Positions 35,330 through 46,745 of a DNA stretch of 64,000 nucleotides are shown in pieces. The notes under the pieces were generated by a model that was not told the origin of the DNA, searched no databases, and saw only the letters and a program-made list of their open reading frames with translations. Positions within the stretch are counted from its first letter, which is position 1, and every line of letters starts with the position of its first letter. The translations under genes and the position numbers were made by a program. Origin of the DNA: Xestospongia muta (lineage: Eukaryota > Porifera > Demospongiae > Haplosclerida > Petrosiidae); assembly GCA_963693285.1 (NCBI GenBank), contig OY848917.1, positions 14,570,192-14,634,191 on the forward strand, in the 5' to 3' direction.

Positions 35330-35733
35330 ACCGTTATTTCATTCCAGTGTTCTTGACGTCACTTTACCATCACCATGACAACCATACCTCCCAGCATGAG
35401 TCTCTGCATCAGTTCTATATCGTATAGTCTCACGTACATAAGGAATTAACTACATTCCAACCTCATCTCTATCTTCTGCTGTAGTATACACACTTATCAC
35501 TTTAATGTTTGAGTTTGAAGAAGTAGCTCCTAATTCACCAGATAGCACAGTCTAACTTATTGTCTCCCAGACCTAATCAATACAAGAGATGTCTTTGAAG
35601 ATCAACCATTTGCCTAATGTTGGTCCTTTGGCACTGCAGTGAACTGGACCATTGACATAAATCCAGTAATTATCAAATACCTCTGTGGATTTGACTTCTT
35701 TATTAAAGTAGGCGGGTTTTTAGTTTTTAACCC
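35330..35733 (-). pseudogene. Cassette A: Bles03/UPF0696-like gene remnant
   Basis: Minus strand, running away from the PPIL2-like start. It reads EVFDNYWIYVNGPVHCSAKG, LGKWLIFKDISCID, VWETIS, TVLSGELGATSSNS, VISVYTTAEDRDEVG, PYVRETIRYRTDAETHAGRY. The order (glycine-rich GKWLIF, ID-VW, LG, VYT, YRTD-T--G-Y) resembles the Bles03 (UPF0696/C11orf68) family; this is recognition by eye. Cassette A has three stops, two of which are absent from other cassettes. The two divergent genes share about 25-70 bp. Confidence 0.45.
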
Positions 35734-35757
35734 CTTTTCAACAATCGCAGTGTTAAT

Positions 35758-36885
35758 ATGGATAAAAAGCAACATCAGAAAGACAAATTGTAAGTTTAAT
35801 ACAAAGTTGAGCAGGTCTAGAAGCAGTCCAATTTTGTTCCACATCTCTCTCTTTCAATCAGATACCTCACTTGTACAGAATGGTCCACAATATATAGTGA
35901 AAAGAAGGCAGCGGCTGCTGCTAAAGGTGGAAGGTTAGAATTCAAACGACTTCCATTTAATTGTTGTAGGTGAGTACATATAATACATCTGGTGTGATAA
36001 TGTTGTGTGTCTAGTTTATCTCTTCAGCCATTTGAACATCCTTTGTGTACATCTGATGGAATAGTGTTTGATCTGATGTAAGTAATTATGAGATGGATGA
36101 TGAGTGAACAGATGGATGGATGGATAGATCCAATGGACAAACAGACAGATGAATGGATAAATAGATGGTTGGTTGAGTAGATAGGTAGAAAGATGTGGGA
36201 AATACAAAGGAGGGAATGGATCAATGGATTTACTTCACATTGTTGCTGTATGCCCCTGTATGTCATCCCTAATTTTGTTTCATAGGATTCAACTGCACTT
36301 GAAAAATTTGATATTTCCAGTTTTCATAACATGAAGAACAACTTATTTTTGGATGAAGAAGGTACTTACTAAACTTGCTATGTAGAAAGCAAAATGTCTG
36401 TATAACAAATTTTAGAGACTTGTTGTGTACCAACTGTTTATACTCAAGTGTTTGATAAAAATTTTGTGTGATAAGACAGTTTTTTCAGACTCAGCACATT
36501 GTCTAGTATTGTTATGTTTGTGTTTGTAATAAAAAATGTTTTATTTTTAACTCTATAGAACTAGAAAGAGCTAGAACAGATCCTACTTATTGTTTATGAG
36601 TATAAAGCTCCTGTAAGTTAGCTCACATGTGTGTGTCCATTGTGTAACCAATCATCTGTCCATCCATCATTCCATTCGTCCATTTACTAGGAGAAAAAAG
36701 AAAAAGCCAAGACTAAATTAACTGCAAGAAATGCTGTAAGTTATTATTAATTAACTACCTTGTTACTGTGACAACTGTTTCTATGGTAACCCTATCTCTA
36801 GGCTCATTATTCAACAGGAGCTGTAGCACAGTCCTTTACATCAACAATATTTGCTCCAGTAACAGAGAATGAAGTTGATAAATAG
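35758..36885 (+). pseudogene. PPIL2-like: Cassette A: PPIL2-like U-box half, internal deletion
   Basis: Exons 35,758-35,789 (MDKKQHQKDKL), 35,862-35,969 and 36,015-36,077 (SLSLQPFEHPLCTSDGIVFD) follow the N-terminal zinc/U-box region of PPIL2, a nuclear U-box ubiquitin ligase and cyclophilin-like protein. The next exons are deleted: remains of the HIVA exon are joined near 36,239 to the intron before DSTALEKFDISSFH (36,285 on). Later exons give EKKKAKTKLTARNA and AHYSTGAVAQSFTSTIFAPV, and the frame stops at TENEVDK (36,885), before any cyclophilin domain. All four cassettes end at this point, so this is a fragment family, not a full PPIL2. Confidence 0.7.
36091..36195. repeat. GATG/GGATGGAT-type minisatellite
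   Basis: Imperfect ATGG/GATA units in a PPIL2-like intron. Homologous blocks lie at 41,657-41,760 and 53,392-53,495. Confidence 0.8.
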
Positions 36886-37090
36886 AAGAATAATACACTG
36901 TATGTACAGGATTTAAAGAGTTAAAAATGAGTGACAGAGTCCGAGGTATAGTAGGAAATAATGTTTTTGACATTCTTATGTCCATTTATATATCTATTTA
37001 TTCATCCATTTATTTATCCATGAATCCATTTGTAGAGTTTCATTCGTCTATTTCTGTACATGTAATGTGACTTATTATTTTGTCCTCTAG

Positions 37091-37651
37091 TTAAATCAAT
37101 TAAAAGCTGACCTTCAAGACTTGTTATTCTCAGATAAATGGACACCAGATGCATATCTCATAGCCAGAGTTGATGTCCCTGATGACTTTGAGAGAGATGG
37201 TAAAGATCACTTTACTGATAATGAAAGGTACACTTCATATAATATGTGTGTGTCATTTATTTAACTCTAGATCTAGACTGCCACAACTAATACGACGCAA
37301 TCATAAAGTGTAAGTGAATACATTAAATACTTTTGATTAAAATTCTACAAGAGTCCTAGTCCTTTCTAATTTTGTTGTAAACAATGTCAAAAACCTACCA
37401 AATATCAAATTTACATCATTGCTCAATGACCATTTAGTATTGGTTAAAAATTTGCAAATAGTAAATTTAACCAATTTTTATTTTTTCTAATTTTTAACAA
37501 ACTATAACTTACTTTAGAAATAAAAAATAATTCATTCTTTTATGATTTTTTGTTATTCCCCATTAGTAAAGACAAGGCGTATCGTCATCTTCATGAGAGT
37601 GTCCACCTCCCAGCTCTCACACCACACCTACCTAATCCAGTATCAGAATGA
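37091..37651 (+). CDS. Cassette A: unassigned 3' gene end (three exons)
   Basis: Exons 37,091-37,227, 37,271-37,309 and 37,567-37,651 join in phase and read LNQLKADLQDLLFSDKWTPD, AYLIARVDVPDDFERDGKDH, FTDNERSRLPQLIRRNHKV, then KDKAYRHLHESVHLPALTPH and LPNPVSE, stop. All splice sites are GT-AG. Intact here and in cassette C, damaged in B and D. I do not recognise the family, and no 5' exon could be joined: the ATGAGTGACAGAG at about 36,927 is out of phase. Probably the last exons of a gene whose start was lost in the rearrangements. Confidence 0.5.
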
Positions 37652-38203
37652 CACAAACGAGCTCTATCACTACAAAGAACTAGATTAGGTACATTGACAA
37701 AAGACCACTTGAATTTTTTGTAGCACAATATTTTTTTTCTAAAATATACAATTTCAGTGCTATAAATAGATTAGTAGCAATGAAGGAATGAGAGGTTATA
37801 AGTAATACCTATTATTAGAATCATATGTCTGTCTACGTGTACTTACATGTACATAATTTTTTTCAAATCTACCTCTGACAGATCTGAGTTCATGTAGTAG
37901 GTGAGATACACTGTGATAGCTGTCTCCTACATACATGCACTAATTTCACTGATTCATAATATATACGTACACACATATATTGTAACAGAAAATTACTGAG
38001 ACCGCCGCTACACTGTCTAGTTTGGAAATTTCTAATAGAAATATATTATACCTTTTATGGTATATAGACATTGCTTTAAAAGTATATTTCTTTCCAATAA
38101 CAACTTGTATAATGTTAAAAATACTTAGGTATTTTGAAGACTTTAATTAGTTCTTAATCAAAATCAATTAAAAATCAATTAATGTTAGTCACACGTGTAG
38201 TTA

Positions 38204-38215
38204 TTTCCCGCCAAA
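38204..38215 (+). promoter_or_regulatory. E2F-like site
   Basis: TTTCCCGCCAAA, a full match to the E2F/DP consensus, with CACGTG E-boxes on both sides (38,192 and 38,221). The copy in the second unit is at 49,955-49,966. Confidence 0.5.
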
Positions 38216-38655
38216 TTTGTCACGTGTTTGTGTTGAGTGGTCGTAAAATTGAAGCATGACAAGATTATCTTAAAAGGTCTCCTCCATTTTGCATACTTTT
38301 ATTAGAAGGTGAGTTATCTCTCCATCCATCCATCTCACGTCCATTCTGCACTTGTTACAAATAATTCTCTTTTTCTTCCTCTATGTTCTCTACGACTCAT
38401 CGCATCGTTGGATCATCTCGTACTTCCTTGGATCGACTCGCCTCATCGTTGGATAACTCTCGTCGCTGGATCACCTTTTTTTTATTGTTGTCACTATTAT
38501 CTGTTTCTTTTCTTTTTATTCTTATTTTTTATTTATTTTTTATTATTTTTTTTATTTTTGTCAAGTGATTTTTGAATTTTAAAAAGATTTTTTTTCTCGC
38601 TCTTCGTTTCTACAGGACTCAACTTGGAAGTTCTTTCCCTGTTTTAAGACTCTTC

Positions 38656-38748
38656 TTCTCTGGTGTTATCTGATGTTCTCGACTGTTCTCTGGTGTTCTC
38701 TGATGTTCTAGATTGTTCCCTGATGTTCTCTGATGTTCTCTTGACTGT
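38656..38748. repeat. TGATGTTCTC-type tandem repeat
   Basis: About seven degenerate units of TCTGATGTTCTC or GACTGTTCTCTGGTG. The second unit (50,411-50,488) has about one unit fewer. Confidence 0.7.
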
Positions 38749-38916
38749 TATAATCTTCTCTGGATGAAAAAGATGAGTCGGTCTCCATGTCATTGGGCTC
38801 TTCCTGTCTTCCTTCAAGCCTTCTTTCCTCTTCTTTTATTTTTTTTTATTTTTTTTTGTTTTGGGCTATCCAGCCCATACATCATACACACAGTCATACA
38901 AATCCTATTAATTATC

Positions 38917-38991
38917 TCTCCCCTGCCGCCTGGCGGCCTAAAAAAAAATTTTTTTTTTAAATCCTAGGCCGCCAGGTGGCGGGGGAGAGCT
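38917..38991. other. GC-rich long hairpin, copy 1
   Basis: 25-bp arms with two mismatches (left 38,917-38,941, CTCTCCCCTGCCGCCTGGCG...; right 38,967-38,991) flank an A-run/T-run that can extend the stem. In such AT-rich DNA this is a very stable foldback. It may be a transposon end pair, a terminator-like or small-RNA precursor structure. Confidence 0.7.
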
Positions 38992-39832
38992 CTGATCTTC
39001 TAGGGTGCGTGTGTGTGTGCTGTGTGTGTGTGTGTGTTGGTGGTCCTTTTTCACTTCCTCTGTCTCTCTCTTCACTCTCTATCCATTCATTGTCACTGTC
39101 AGTTCATAACTACTCTCTTTTTCTTTCCCTGCAGGAGCACTGGTGAAAAAGGTGAGCTGTCTCTCCATCCATTCATCACTTCTCATCCATTTTTTAGTAA
39201 TCCAGTTGTTATTTTCTCTTTCTCCCTCTATGTTCTCAACTTGTGGACTGATCATGACTGGACTCTTGGGAACTCTCTATCTTCTCTTTCCTACAATTGC
39301 TGGATTGGAGACCTTCACTAGTACTGGACTTTTTGGGGACTCTTCAACTTACAGAGACTGTTTTTATTTTTAGTTTTAGTTGTCATTTTTTAGTTTTTTC
39401 TTTTATAATTTGTTATTATGTGTATTAATTTTCTTTAAAAAACATTTTCACCAGTCAATTTTAACTTTGAAGATATTTATTTAATAATTATTTTTATAAC
39501 TTGAAACTCTAGATTTAATATAACTTTGAAAACTTAGTTTAGAATTCAATTTGTAATCATCTAAATCATACTAAATCTTTTTTACAACTATTTATTACAC
39601 ATCATCCATTTTACTTATAATATAGATCATTTCTTTATTATTGTTGTTCTTTAGCTTTATTTACAAGATAAATAATTTTAGCAATTCTTTAGTTCGTATC
39701 ATATTATCATTAATATTCTTAACAAAAAGCAAAAATATTTAATTAAAATTTTTTTAAAAATAATTAATTAAAAATCTATTAGTTTTGCTGTTCTTGTTAG
39801 CGTTTTGCTGTATGCGTGTGCTACTGTTATAT

Positions 39833-39844
39833 TTTCCCGCCAAA
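39833..39844 (+). promoter_or_regulatory. Second E2F-like site
   Basis: TTTCCCGCCAAA again, followed by TCACGCG; copied at 51,566-51,577. Confidence 0.5.
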
Positions 39845-40404
39845 ATAATAGGTCACGCGTTTGCTATTCCTCACTAGTCGTGTGCTGACGATATAGTAAT
39901 GGATTCTCTGGAGACCTTCTTTGATTGGACTCTTCACCTATTGAAATTTTAATTTGTTTCATTTTTTTTTTTAATGAAGTTATGTTTAAATGATTTTTTT
40001 ATTCTGGCTTTTAATCATTAAAATTAATATTTATTTACTATTTAACTTGTTTGTTATTTGTACTCTCACAAGATATCAACAAACTGGATGAGATCCATAT
40101 AGATCAGAGAAACTACACAATCACTGTCATCTTCCAAATCAAAGATCTTCCTATACATTAAGCACAACTTGATGATATATACTGGTAGCAGTAGATTCAC
40201 ATGTAACATAGTAACATGTCTAAATCACTAATGTACAATTTTTATTCATGTTAAATATAAAACATAAAATTTAATTTGGAAATGATACATTTTAAAGTAC
40301 AGAATTGTGTACAGTGTAAGACATTTGTCGTATAATTCAAAAGTGCAATTTCTGGTTACTGAAAGTAGATGAGGTCAAATGATATTGTACTCAACTGGAT
40401 GATA

Positions 40405-40668
40405 TTAGTGATAAATAGATAACTGGACTTGATGACACATACATTGATGTGTCTTTAGATTATCTTTTACACTAAATGTACAAGTACAGTCTGGACAGTG
40501 GTAGGGTTTGTCACCAGTGTGATGAGAATAAATATGACAAGTCATAATATTACAATCAGTACTGGTCATATGATGACATAAAGGACACTGGAAAATGTCT
40601 TGTTTTAAGAGACAGTGGTTGTTATGATGATCAGTTAATACAGTTGGGTTAACATGTCTTCTTACGGT
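40405..40668 (-). pseudogene. Cassette B: C2H2 zinc-finger gene 3' end
   Basis: Minus strand, about 85 codons open to TAA: RRHVNPTVLTDHHNNHCLLK, then QCPLCHHMT...HIYSH, linker HTGDKPYH, CPDCTCTFSVKDNLKTHQC...H. Two C2H2 fingers are joined by a TGDKP linker typical of animal zinc-finger proteins. An in-frame TAA lies just upstream, so earlier exons would be needed; none were found. Confidence 0.6.
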
Positions 40669-40904
40669 TATTTACAAGATAACAGAGTTTGTGTTGGATG
40701 ACATATTCGGTGAAGACCACATGTGGTCTATAGGCTAATAATTAATCAAAGCTCCTCCTACTAATTATGAGTAATTAATAGTTATATAAAAGTTGTGATA
40801 ATTGACAATGGGACTTGTCTACACGAATTATTAAAAATACACAAAGCTTTGGTCTTCAGAGAATAATGTAATTAGTCTTTAAATTTGGGATTACCTTTAT
40901 TCTA

Positions 40905-41280
40905 TTTGAGTGTTCTTGACATCACTTTACCATCACCATGACAACCATACCTCCCAGCATGAGTCTCTGCATCAGTTTTATATCGTATTGTCTCACGTAC
41001 ATAAGAAATTAACTACATTCCAACCTCATCTCTATATTCTGCTGTAGTATACTTATCACTTTAATGTTTGGGTTTGAAGAAGTAGCTCCTAATTCAACAG
41101 ATAGCACAGTATGACTTATTGTCTCCCAGACCTGATCAATACAAGAGATGTGTTTGAAGATCAATCATTTGCTTAATGTTGGTCCTTTGGCACTGCAGTG
41201 AACTGGACCATTGACATAAATCCAGTAATTATCAAATACCTCTGTGGGTTCGGCCATCTTTATTAAGGTAGGCGGGTTTT
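40905..41280 (-). pseudogene. Cassette B: Bles03/UPF0696-like remnant
   Basis: Homologous to the cassette A remnant. Here the ID-QVW and IS-H-TV positions are open, but the GM-stop-LI stop is shared with A. Divergent from the PPIL2-like start at 41,319. Confidence 0.4.
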
Positions 41281-41318
41281 TTAATTTTTAACCCCTTTTC
41301 AACAATCGCAGTGTTAAT

Positions 41319-43091
41319 ATGGATAAAAAGCAACATCAGAAAGACAAATTGTAAGTTTAATACAAAGATGAGCAGGTCTAGATTTTGTTCCAGTTTTAAA
41401 TTCCACATCTCTCTCTTTCAATCAGATACCTCACTTGTACAGAATGGTCCACAATATATGGTGGAAAGAAGGCAGTGGCTGCTGCTAAAGGTGGAAGGTC
41501 AGAATTCAAAAAACCTCCATTTAATTGTTATAGGTAAGTACATATAATACATCTGGTGTGATAATGTCGTGTGTTTAGTTTATCTCTTCAGCCATTTGAA
41601 CATCCTTTGTGTACATCTGATGGAATAGTGTTTGATCTGATGTAAGTAATTATGAGATGGATGAATGAATGAACAGATGGATGGATGGATAGATCCAATG
41701 GACAAACAGACAGATGAATGGATAAATAGATGGTTGGTTGAGTAGATAAGTAGAAAGATGTGGGAAATACAAGGAGGGAATGGATCAATGGATTTACTTT
41801 ACAATGGATGTATTACTAGGAACATTGTACTCTATCTAAAGAAGTATGGACATAATCCTTTAACAGGAGAGGTAATATGTGGTTATTTTTAACCCTTTAG
41901 TAATTGATTATATTATTTTAAGCCAATGGATGCCAAGTCACTCATCAAATTGAATTTTCATAAAAAATTCTGAAGGTATTATATCTTTAATCAATGTGGG
42001 TGTGGCTTAATTCACTAATTATTTCATTACAGGTCAATATCATTGTCCAATCACCTTCAAAGTCTTTAATGAAAATAGTCACATTGTTGCTATACACCCC
42101 AGTGGTAACATCTATTCCTATGAGGTCTATAAATAGAGTTATCATGACATCATTGTGTTACTATTATTAGTGCATGCTTACTAATTTCTTATGTTACTAA
42201 TATTAGTAACAGGCCTCTGTTTCTGTAGGCAATTGATAGATTAGATATTAAAACTAAACATTTTCAAGATCTTTTAACAGAACAATCTTTTAAGAGAGGT
42301 GACATAATAACTATATGGATAATTATCATAATTACTTTATAATTAGTAGGGTCATCCCTAATTTTGTTACATAGGATCCAACTGCACTTGAAAAATTTGA
42401 TATTTCCAGTTTTCATCACATGAAGAACGACTTATTTGTGGATGAAGAAGGTATGGACATTATACTATATTATAATATTGTGACTGAGTCTGATAAAAAG
42501 GATATTATTGTGGAAAGATTTCAAACAAAAACTTGTATATTAATCGTTGTTACATGGCCATCTTAAACAGTGTGCTTACTAAACTTGCTATGTAGAAAGC
42601 AAAATGTCTGTATAACAAATTTTAGAGACTTGTTGTGTACCAACTGTTTATAAAGTGTTTGTTAAAAATTTTGTGTGATAAGACATTTTTTTCAGACTCA
42701 GCACATTGTCTAGTATTGTTATGTTTGTGTTTGTAATAAAAAATGTTTTATTTTTAACTCTATAGAACTAGAAAGAGCTAGAACAGGTCCTACTTATTGT
42801 TTATGAGTATAAAGCTCCTGTAAGTTAGCCCACATGTGTGTGTCCATTGTGTAACCAATCGTCTGTCCATCCATTATTCCATTCGTCCATTTACTAAGAG
42901 AAAAAAGAAAAAGCCAAGACTAAATTAACTGCAAGAAATGCTTAAGTTATTATTAATTAACTACTTTGTTACTATGACAACTGTTACTATGGTAACCCTA
43001 TCTCTAGGCTCATTATTCAATAGGAGCTGTAGCACAGTCTTTTACATCAACAATATTTGCTCCAGTAACAGAGAATGAAGTTGGTAAATAG
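41319..43091 (+). pseudogene. PPIL2-like: Cassette B: PPIL2-like U-box half, near-complete exon set
   Basis: Exons: 41,319-41,350; 41,426-41,533 (YLTCTEWSTIYGGKKA); 41,579-41,641 (SLSLQPFEHPLCTSDGIVFD); 41,820-41,871 (NIVLYLKKYGHNPLTGE); 41,923-41,975 (PMDAKSLIKLNFHK, with one extra A in the A-run that shifts the frame); 42,033-42,124 (GQYHCPITFKVFNENSHIVA); 42,229-42,317 (RLDIKTKHFQDLLTEQSF, whose donor CAG/GT seen in C is changed to TGG/AT); 42,375-42,450 (DPTALEKFDISSFHHMKNDL). A later exon reads ELERARTG and then a stop. The EKKKAK exon has lost its donor GT. The last exon ends at TAG 43,091 with no cyclophilin domain. The order matches PPIL2 up to its linker. Pseudogene by at least three lesions. 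Confidence 0.75.
41657..41760. repeat. GATG-type minisatellite, cassette B
   Basis: Intronic ATGG/ATGA repeats, homologous to those in A and D. Confidence 0.75.
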
Positions 43092-43297
43092 AAGAATAAT
43101 ACACTGTATGTACAGGATTTAAAGGGTTAAAAATGAGTGACAGAGTCACGAGGTATAGTAGGAAATAATGTTTTTGACATTCTTATGTCCATTTATATAT
43201 CTATTTATTCATCCATTGATTTATCCATGAATCCATTTGTAGAGTTTCATTTGTCTATTTCTGTACATGTAATGTGACTTATTATTTTGTCCTCTAG

Positions 43298-43530
43298 TTA
43301 AATCAATTGAAAGCTGACCTTCAAGACTTGTTATTCTTAGATAAACGGACACTAGATGCATATCTCATAGCCAGAGTTTATGTCCCTGATGACTTTGAGA
43401 GAGATGATAAAGATCACTTTACTGATAATGAAAGGTACACTTACTTTAGAAATAAAAAAATAATTCATTCTTTTATGATTATTTTGTTATTCCCCATTAG
43501 TAAAGACAAGGCATATTCGTTGTCTTCATG
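43298..43530 (+). pseudogene. Cassette B: unassigned 3' gene end, damaged
   Basis: The first exon (43,298-43,434) is intact except for codon changes (LFLDKRTLDAYLIARVYVPD). The middle exon is deleted, and the last exon has an insertion (KDKAYSLSS then stop instead of KDKAYRHLHES), so it no longer codes for the A/C product. Confidence 0.6.
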
Positions 43531-44225
43531 AGAGTGTCCACCTCCCAGCTCTCACACCACACCTACCTAATACAGTATCAGAATGACACAAACAAGCTCT
43601 ATCACTACAAAGAACTAGATTAGGTACATTGACAAAAGACCACTTGAATTTTTTGTAGCACAATATTTTTTTCTAGAATATATAATTTCAGTGCTATAAA
43701 TAGATTAGTAGCAATGAAGGAATGAGAGGTTATAAGTAATACCTATTATTAGAATCATATGTCTGTCTACATGTACTTACATGTATTCTATGAAACCAGT
43801 CACTTTTCCCTTATCGACTTCAACAAATCTGAGCTATAGGTAGTTACCAATAGTCAATGGATTATCTAAAACTGTTACTAGTATAGATTAAATAATATGT
43901 GTCTCTCAAGTACCCTTATAAGATATCAACAAACTGGACAAGATCCATACAGATCACTGTCACCTTCTAACTCAAAGATCTTACTCTCTATATAATAAAA
44001 CTAAGTGACACTTGATTAGTTTACATGTAACACAGTAATATGTTTAAATAGCAAGTCTACAATTTTCATTCATAGCTAAAATTTATAAATAGTAAAGTTT
44101 GTTAATAAATTAAAACTGTAATGGTGCATTAAATGATTAATACATTTAAAATACATAATATCTACCACTGACAGATCTGAGTTCATGTAGTAGGTGAGAT
44201 ACACTGTGATAGCTGTCTCCTACAT
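43531..44225. other. Spacer after cassette B
   Basis: Noncoding as far as I can see; AT-rich, with short segments also found after cassettes A and C (for example GATCTGAGTTCATGTAGTAG at 44,172). Confidence 0.5.
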
Positions 44226-44322
44226 AACTAATAACTAAGTCTGTTCAGCTAAGACTACAACCAGAAATTATCTGTGTAGCCATATACTCTTTCCTGTAAC
44301 ATTAGAGTACACTAATGTAAAT

Positions 44323-44372
44323 ATTGTAGCCAGTTGGCTAAGGAAGCAAGTTGGACCAGCCAAGACTACAAC
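44323..44372. repeat. Hairpin repeat upstream of G4, copy 1
   Basis: Same palindromic element as at 8,554; the left arm reads ATTGTAGCCAGTTGGCT. Confidence 0.7.
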
Positions 44373-45041
44373 CACAAATTATCTAATGTTAACCATATCA
44401 AAGGATCACTCTGATTAGATAGTAAATATATCCACCAACATGAAGGTGAAGAAAACTAACTGTAAGTAACTAAAAGGTTTTGGTCCACCAAAAGTAACTG
44501 TAACTAACTAAATGTTATTACAACACTTCAATAACTAAGTATAACTAACTAAATTGTTTCAAGTTAAAACAAACTAAGATAACTAAAATAACTGACAGGA
44601 ATCGTCAAGTTAGCACAGATAATATTGCATGTAATCAAAGTAAATTTGGTTCACTCCCAGAATGTTAATGTGTAAATTGTTCAATGTTACTGAGACTAGA
44701 TAATCTAATGTCTACTGATTATGTAACTATTGTTTGTTTAGTGAAAGTTTGTTATACAAGAGAAAGAGGAGGGGTTCATGTAGACTGAATCTAGTAATTA
44801 CCAAATTCTTTATAATAGAAACAACTATAAAGATAGGAAGTGGTTCATTAGTCTTGAATCCATATTATGGTGATTATACTGTGTGCGTGTTGATGTATGT
44901 TTTCTAAATTTCATTGAAGGTTTGTTAGACATAGGCTAACAGTAAATACAGCTAATATGAATTACTAATATTGCCAGAATTACCATAATCTAATTTAGAC
45001 ACATACAACTTTCTCAGCACAGACATATATACTAATTAAAT

Positions 45042-45091
45042 GTTGTAGTCAGTTGGCTGAGGAATCAAGTTTGGTCAGCCAAGACTACAAC
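45042..45091. repeat. Hairpin repeat upstream of G4, copy 2
   Basis: Arms GTTGTAGTCAGTTGGCTGA and TCAGCCAAGACTACAAC, as at 9,272. Confidence 0.75.
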
Positions 45092-45178
45092 CACTAATTA
45101 TCTAATCTACCTATATCAATAGCATCACTCTGATTAGATAGTAGTAATAGAAATCCTATATATCATTCAGTCATGACA

Positions 45179-45186
45179 TGACGTCA
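45179..45186 (+). promoter_or_regulatory. CRE/ATF-like palindrome upstream of G4
   Basis: TGACGTCA, 125 bp before the G4 start codon. Confidence 0.6.
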
Positions 45187-45310
45187 CGTATTTCCCAGCC
45201 CTAAATAAGATATATAAGCATTGACAGCTTTATTTTCTTAAGCTTGCACTAAAATACTATTGTTACTGTTCAGTACTGAAGTGTATATACTTTAACTTGG
45301 TTTTTAAACA

Positions 45311-46582
45311 ATGAAATTATCCATTGTAAGTTGTACATAATGTTAATTTATTCTAAGTTGACTTATCTGGTTTACGATAATATTATAATATATATATATA
45401 TATATTTATCAATAGATCTATTGTCTTTTTGTGACACAACTCTCCATACTACATTCTCTGTGTGATGGTCTTGTTCTGTATGTCAAGTCTAATGAACAAC
45501 AGAAATGTCCAAATAGTTCCATATGTCACACTCTACCTTTCTATTCTCAAAATGCTACATTCTTTTTTGTATCTAACACTACCTTTGTGTTCATGAAAGG
45601 TGAGCATAAACTTGAAAACAATGTAGTTGTTACTGGAGTTAGTCAAATTGTATTTATGAGTATGTTTGCTTACAACCATAAAAACAATGACAAACCAACT
45701 ATCAGTTGCAGTACAGTCACAGCTGGTCTACAATTTATTAACTCTTCTTATGTAAGAGTTGATGGTCTAGTAATTAATGTCAGTTGTAGTTCTAGACCTG
45801 ATATTTCATTTTACAATGTCTCATCAGTTAACATATATCGATCTACAATACACAATCTATATAACTTGGGAATATTTATTACCAATTCAATCAATCTTAC
45901 AATATCAGAATGTTCTTTTACTTGTGCTAATAATGATCTTGGTGTTGATAATGAGAGCAATCAATTGTTGTACAGTGTTTCTATTATATCTAACAGTTTA
46001 GAGGAGGTACATTATAATATCAGTGAGTCTGTCTTTGTTGGTAATCTACCTTCATTAGGTGGAGGTTTACATATTTATACTACTAACACTAAGTATAGTG
46101 AAGTGACTATTAAAGGATGTAATTTCTCACATATAGTTGGTTGTCTTGATAGTGCAGCTAATATTACTGTTGTTAACAATAGTGACTATGCTGATATCAA
46201 TGTACTTGATTCTGTTTTTTATCGAAATTACCTTAATTGTTCAATTCCTAAAAAAGAACTGCTAGGTGGTGGATTAAAAATAAAGCTTGTTCAGATTGTT
46301 AACACAAACAGCACTAAAATATTACATTCTAATAAAGTAATCATACATAATTCAACTTTCTCAAACAACTATGCTGATTATGGAGCTGGTGCTGGTATTT
46401 TAATTGATGTTATTGTAAACCCTTTGAAAGTTCTTGTCTCAAATTCAACTTTTACACAGAACATAGCAAGACATAGATGTGGTGGTTTGATAGTGGAAGT
46501 ATCAGATGGTATTCCAGGAAATAGCCAAAGTTATTTTATAAATATTACACTAAATGTACAAGTACAGTCTGGACAGTGGTAG
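45311..46582 (+). pseudogene. G4: 5' part of a G gene cut at a duplication junction
   Basis: Exon 1 at 45,311-45,325 (MKLSI) and exon 2 from 45,416 match G5 closely (IPKKELLGGG, VSDGIPGNSQSYF). The codon at 45,431 is GTG as in G1, internal Val. The match to G5 stops at 46,547, after AATATTA. The next base belongs to the minus-strand C2H2 piece of cassette C, and the frame ends after TLNVQVQSGQW. The product would be about 393 residues: signal peptide plus less than half of the ectodomain, with no membrane segment. If expressed it would be secreted; more likely a dead fragment. Confidence 0.85.
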
Positions 46583-46745
46583 GGTTTGTCACCAGTGTGA
46601 TGAGAATAAATAAGACAAGTCATAATATTACAATCAGTACTGGTCTTATGATGACATAAAGGACACTGGAAAATGTCTTGTTTTAAGGGACAGTGGTTGT
46701 TATGATGATCAGTTAATACAGTTGAGTTAACACGTCTCCTTACAG
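46548..46745 (-). pseudogene. Cassette C: C2H2 fragment
   Basis: Homologous to 40,470-40,668 but cut on its C-terminal side by the junction with G4, so the second finger is interrupted after TFSV. Confidence 0.6.

Larger units (their letters stand above)
38020..40400. repeat. Unit spacer, copy 1
   Basis: Duplicated at about 49,755-52,120 with small indels and substitutions. It contains T-rich and C/T-rich tracts, two TTTCCCGCCAAA sites, a short tandem repeat, a GC-rich hairpin and two similar blocks each with GGTGAG donors following CTCCATTTTGC or GGAGCACTGGTGAAAAAG. It may be a non-coding transcript or a repeat element; open reading frames inside are low-complexity and not convincing. Confidence 0.6.
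44226..45310 (+). repeat. Type II upstream region of G4
   Basis: Homologous to the regions before G2 and G5. Hairpin repeats lie at 44,323-44,372 and 45,042-45,091. A TATA-like GATATATAAG lies near 45,210. Confidence 0.75.

Noticed and set aside
36016..36266. Minus-strand frames rich in Ser, His, Ile and Pro over the GATG minisatellite
   Set aside because: They are translations of a simple repeat inside a PPIL2-like intron.
38309..39373. Open frames rich in Phe, Leu and Ser in the unit spacer
   Set aside because: T/C-rich low-complexity sequence with indels between the two units that shift the frame; no domain is recognisable.
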